From assembly GCA_044225075.1 (NCBI GenBank), contig JBGAJF010000021.1:1-64000 (forward strand): a DNA stretch of 64,000 nt. Direction: 5' to 3'. This DNA comes from Micropruina sp044225075. GTDB taxonomy: Bacteria > Actinomycetota > Actinomycetes > Propionibacteriales > Propionibacteriaceae. The translations under genes were made by a program, and so were the position numbers. Within the stretch, counting starts at the first letter, position 1, and the number at the start of each line of letters is the position of its first letter. The notes below the pieces were generated by a model. It saw only the letters and a list, made by a program, of their open reading frames with translations, was not told the DNA's origin and made no database searches. Below are positions 62,328 to 64,000 of this stretch, in pieces.

Positions 62328-63965
62328 GTGGGCCTGAATCCTGCGCAAGCGCGTGCGGAACGAATCGAGCAGACCCGCTCCGGTTTCGACGTCGTCATCG
62401 TCGGGGGCGGCGTCAACGGCGCCGGCATCGCCTGGGAGGCCGCGTTGCGCGGTCTACGGGTGCTGGTCCTGGAGAAGGGCGACATCGGTTCCGGGACGTC
62501 GTCGTGGTCGAGCAAGATGATTCACGGCGGCCTGAAATACCTGGAGAAGTACGACGTCCCGCTGGTGCGCGAGTCGCTGCGGGAACGCGAATGGCTGCTG
62601 CAGGCGGCGCCGCACCTGGTCAAGGAGCTGCGCTTCATCATTCCCTTCTACAAGGAGAACGCGCACTCGCCGGCGATCCTCGGGCTGGGCATGGTGGCCT
62701 ACGAGGCGCTCAGCTTCGACAAGTCGCTGCAGCGGTTCTCGATGTTCACCCGCGACAAGCTGTTGCAGCGCGAGCCCGGCCTGAACCCCGACGGGCTGAC
62801 CGGCGGCGCGATCTACTCCGACGCCCAGGTGAACTACGCCGAGCGGCTCAGCTGGGAGATCACCGAGGCTGCCATCCGGGCCGGCGCCCAGGTGCTCACC
62901 CATTGCCGGGTGACCAAGCTGAACGTGAAGAACGGCAAGGTCGTCTCGGTCGACTTCCACGACGAGATCGGCGACGGCGACCACACCGTCCCCGCGTCCG
63001 CCGTGGTGAATGCGGCCGGACCGTGGATCGACGACGTCTGGAGCAACGCCGAGGAGCTGAAGCTGCCCCGGATGAACGGCGGCACCAAGGGCACCCACCT
63101 GGTGGTCGACCCATTCCCCGGTGCGCCGAGGGACGCCTTCTACTACGAGTCCGAGGACGCCCGCCCGATGATGGTGATCCCCTGGATGGACCGCTACCTG
63201 CTGGGCAGCACCGACATCCGCTTCGAGGACGACCTCGACATGGCGTCCGCCACCCCGGACGAGTACGAGTACATCCTGCACGAGACCAACAAGGTGCTGC
63301 CGGGCGCGAACCTGACCGTCGACGACGTGCACTACTCCTACACCGGGGTGCGTCCGCTGCCCTACGTGGACGCCAACAACGTCGCCGACATCACCCGGCG
63401 GCACGACATCCGGCAACTGCCGGGCTCGGACGGCCTGTACACCCTGGTCGGCGGCAAGCTGACCACCTTCCGCCAGGTCGGCGAGGACTTCGGCGACCTG
63501 CTGATGAAGCGGTTCGGGCTGAAGCGGAAGAGCGTCACCCACAAGCTGCCGCTGCCCGGCGGCGGCCAGCCGGACGCCGCGAAGATCCGTGCCCGGATCG
63601 CCGATTCGGGCCTGCCGAAGGTCACCATCGACCGCTTCGTCGGCCAGTACGGCAGCATCGCGCCGGACGTGGTGGCCTTCGTCACCAGCTCCGACGAACG
63701 CCGTGAGGTGATCGACGAGGAGTTCGGCCTGACCGTTGGGGAGGTCGAGTGGGCGATCATCCACGAGGAGGCCTACCGGCTCGCCGACGTGATCGCCCGG
63801 CGCACCATGATCGGGCTGGAGAACGACTTGGGACAGCGGGTGATCGAACCGGTCGCCGCGATCTGCGCCCGCGTCCTGGAGTGGTCGGACGACCGCCGGG
63901 ACGCCGAGATCGCCGCCTACCACCACTACCTCACCCGTTTCATCCCGCAGAAGGAGAAAGTATGA
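62328..63965 (+). CDS. glpD: glycerol-3-phosphate dehydrogenase (FAD)
   Basis: GlpD oxidises glycerol 3-phosphate to DHAP at the membrane and feeds the quinone pool. The 545-residue protein has VVIVGGGVNGAGIAWEAALR FAD loop, SSWSSKMIHGGLKYLEKY, NYAERLSWEIT, GTKGTHLVVDP and YTLVGGKLTTFRQVGEDF, with a C-terminal helical domain. AAGGAGGCAGCC precedes GTG 62328. It overlaps the kinase gene behind it (ATGA). Confidence 0.95.
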   Translation: MGLNPAQARAERIEQTRSGFDVVIVGGGVNGAGIAWEAALRGLRVLVLEKGDIGSGTSSWSSKMIHGGLKYLEKYDVPLVRESLREREWLLQAAPHLVKELRFIIPFYKENAHSPAILGLGMVAYEALSFDKSLQRFSMFTRDKLLQREPGLNPDGLTGGAIYSDAQVNYAERLSWEITEAAIRAGAQVLTHCRVTKLNVKNGKVVSVDFHDEIGDGDHTVPASAVVNAAGPWIDDVWSNAEELKLPRMNGGTKGTHLVVDPFPGAPRDAFYYESEDARPMMVIPWMDRYLLGSTDIRFEDDLDMASATPDEYEYILHETNKVLPGANLTVDDVHYSYTGVRPLPYVDANNVADITRRHDIRQLPGSDGLYTLVGGKLTTFRQVGEDFGDLLMKRFGLKRKSVTHKLPLPGGGQPDAAKIRARIADSGLPKVTIDRFVGQYGSIAPDVVAFVTSSDERREVIDEEFGLTVGEVEWAIIHEEAYRLADVIARRTMIGLENDLGQRVIEPVAAICARVLEWSDDRRDAEIAAYHHYLTRFIPQKEKV

Positions 63966-64000
63966 GCGGACAAGGCCTGATCGTCGGAGTTGACCTCGGC
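63962..64000 (+). CDS. FGGY-family kinase, N-terminus only
   Basis: Only 13 residues are seen (MSGQGLIVGVDLG), the start of the ATPase-fold first motif of an FGGY carbohydrate kinase. Directly behind glpD a glycerol kinase (glpK) is likely, but VGVDLG is less typical of GlpK than AIDQG, so another FGGY kinase is possible. The ATG overlaps the glpD stop. Confidence 0.55.
   Translation, partial: MSGQGLIVGVDLG

Overview
This window is high-GC chromosomal DNA with frequent GTG starts and tightly packed or overlapping genes. Its gene families are typical of Actinobacteria: DUF4245, DUF4031, DUF1272, an NrtR-type regulator, a type I pullulanase and a wall-polymer cluster with CDP-glycerol-type transferases. 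I infer an actinomycete, plausibly of the Propionibacteriales; no rRNA or tRNA is present to test this. Many genes (gltA, xseA, ychF, mog, both VanY-like genes and others) have a TANNNT-type -10 box followed by exactly six bases and then the start codon, which points to leaderless transcripts.

Layout. 1-2750: transketolase (cut by the window edge) and an MFS transporter. 2835-7585: an unusual small-molecule locus. It holds a KAS III enzyme, a metallo-beta-lactamase-fold hydrolase and a PaaK/F390-type adenylating enzyme on the minus strand, plus a convergent SDR dehydrogenase. The SDR gene lies between oppositely oriented arrays of a 22-bp repeat. 7784-14016: pullulanase, YbjQ family, citrate synthase, an acetyltransferase and YchF. 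14017-15433: a small disturbed region with gene remnants and a Phd/PIN toxin-antitoxin pair. 15434-21479: an alpha/beta hydrolase, a papain-like protease overlapping a chagasin-like inhibitor gene, small proteins, a VapBC pair and two truncated genes facing each other. 21543-31239: housekeeping genes (M18 aminopeptidase, rmuC, ilvA, ispH, xseAB), a lipoprotein and an MFS gene broken by an internal deletion. 31334-38003: acetyl-CoA synthetase, PAP2 phosphatase, a spermidine-synthase-like protein and molybdenum cofactor genes (mog, moaC, moeA).

38000-47043: a teichoic-acid-like wall polymer cluster. It has two CDP-glycerol-type transferases, two polysaccharide pyruvyltransferase-like proteins, an epimerase, a TarI/IspD-type cytidylyltransferase, a LicD protein and a TagGH-type ABC exporter. 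Its logic is activation of a polyol phosphate, polymerisation, decoration and export. 47182-55682: glucose-6-phosphate isomerase, secreted and lipid-anchored peptidoglycan-related proteins, and assorted small enzymes, including a PEBP gene with an internal deletion and a KDPG-aldolase-like protein lacking its lysine. 56045-60554: the NrtR-type regulator followed by nadABC, the de novo NAD pathway. 60600-64000: a membrane protein and hydrolase pair, then glpD and the start of an FGGY kinase for glycerol use.

Two dispersed repeat families run through the window. One is the 22-bp unit, clustered around the SDR gene with a lone copy near 53200. The other is a REP-like palindrome containing GTTGAGCTTGTCGAAACC, found between genes and once in frame inside the KAS III gene. 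Several genes show deletion-type decay: the LuxR/oxidoreductase pair, an MFS transporter and a PEBP protein.
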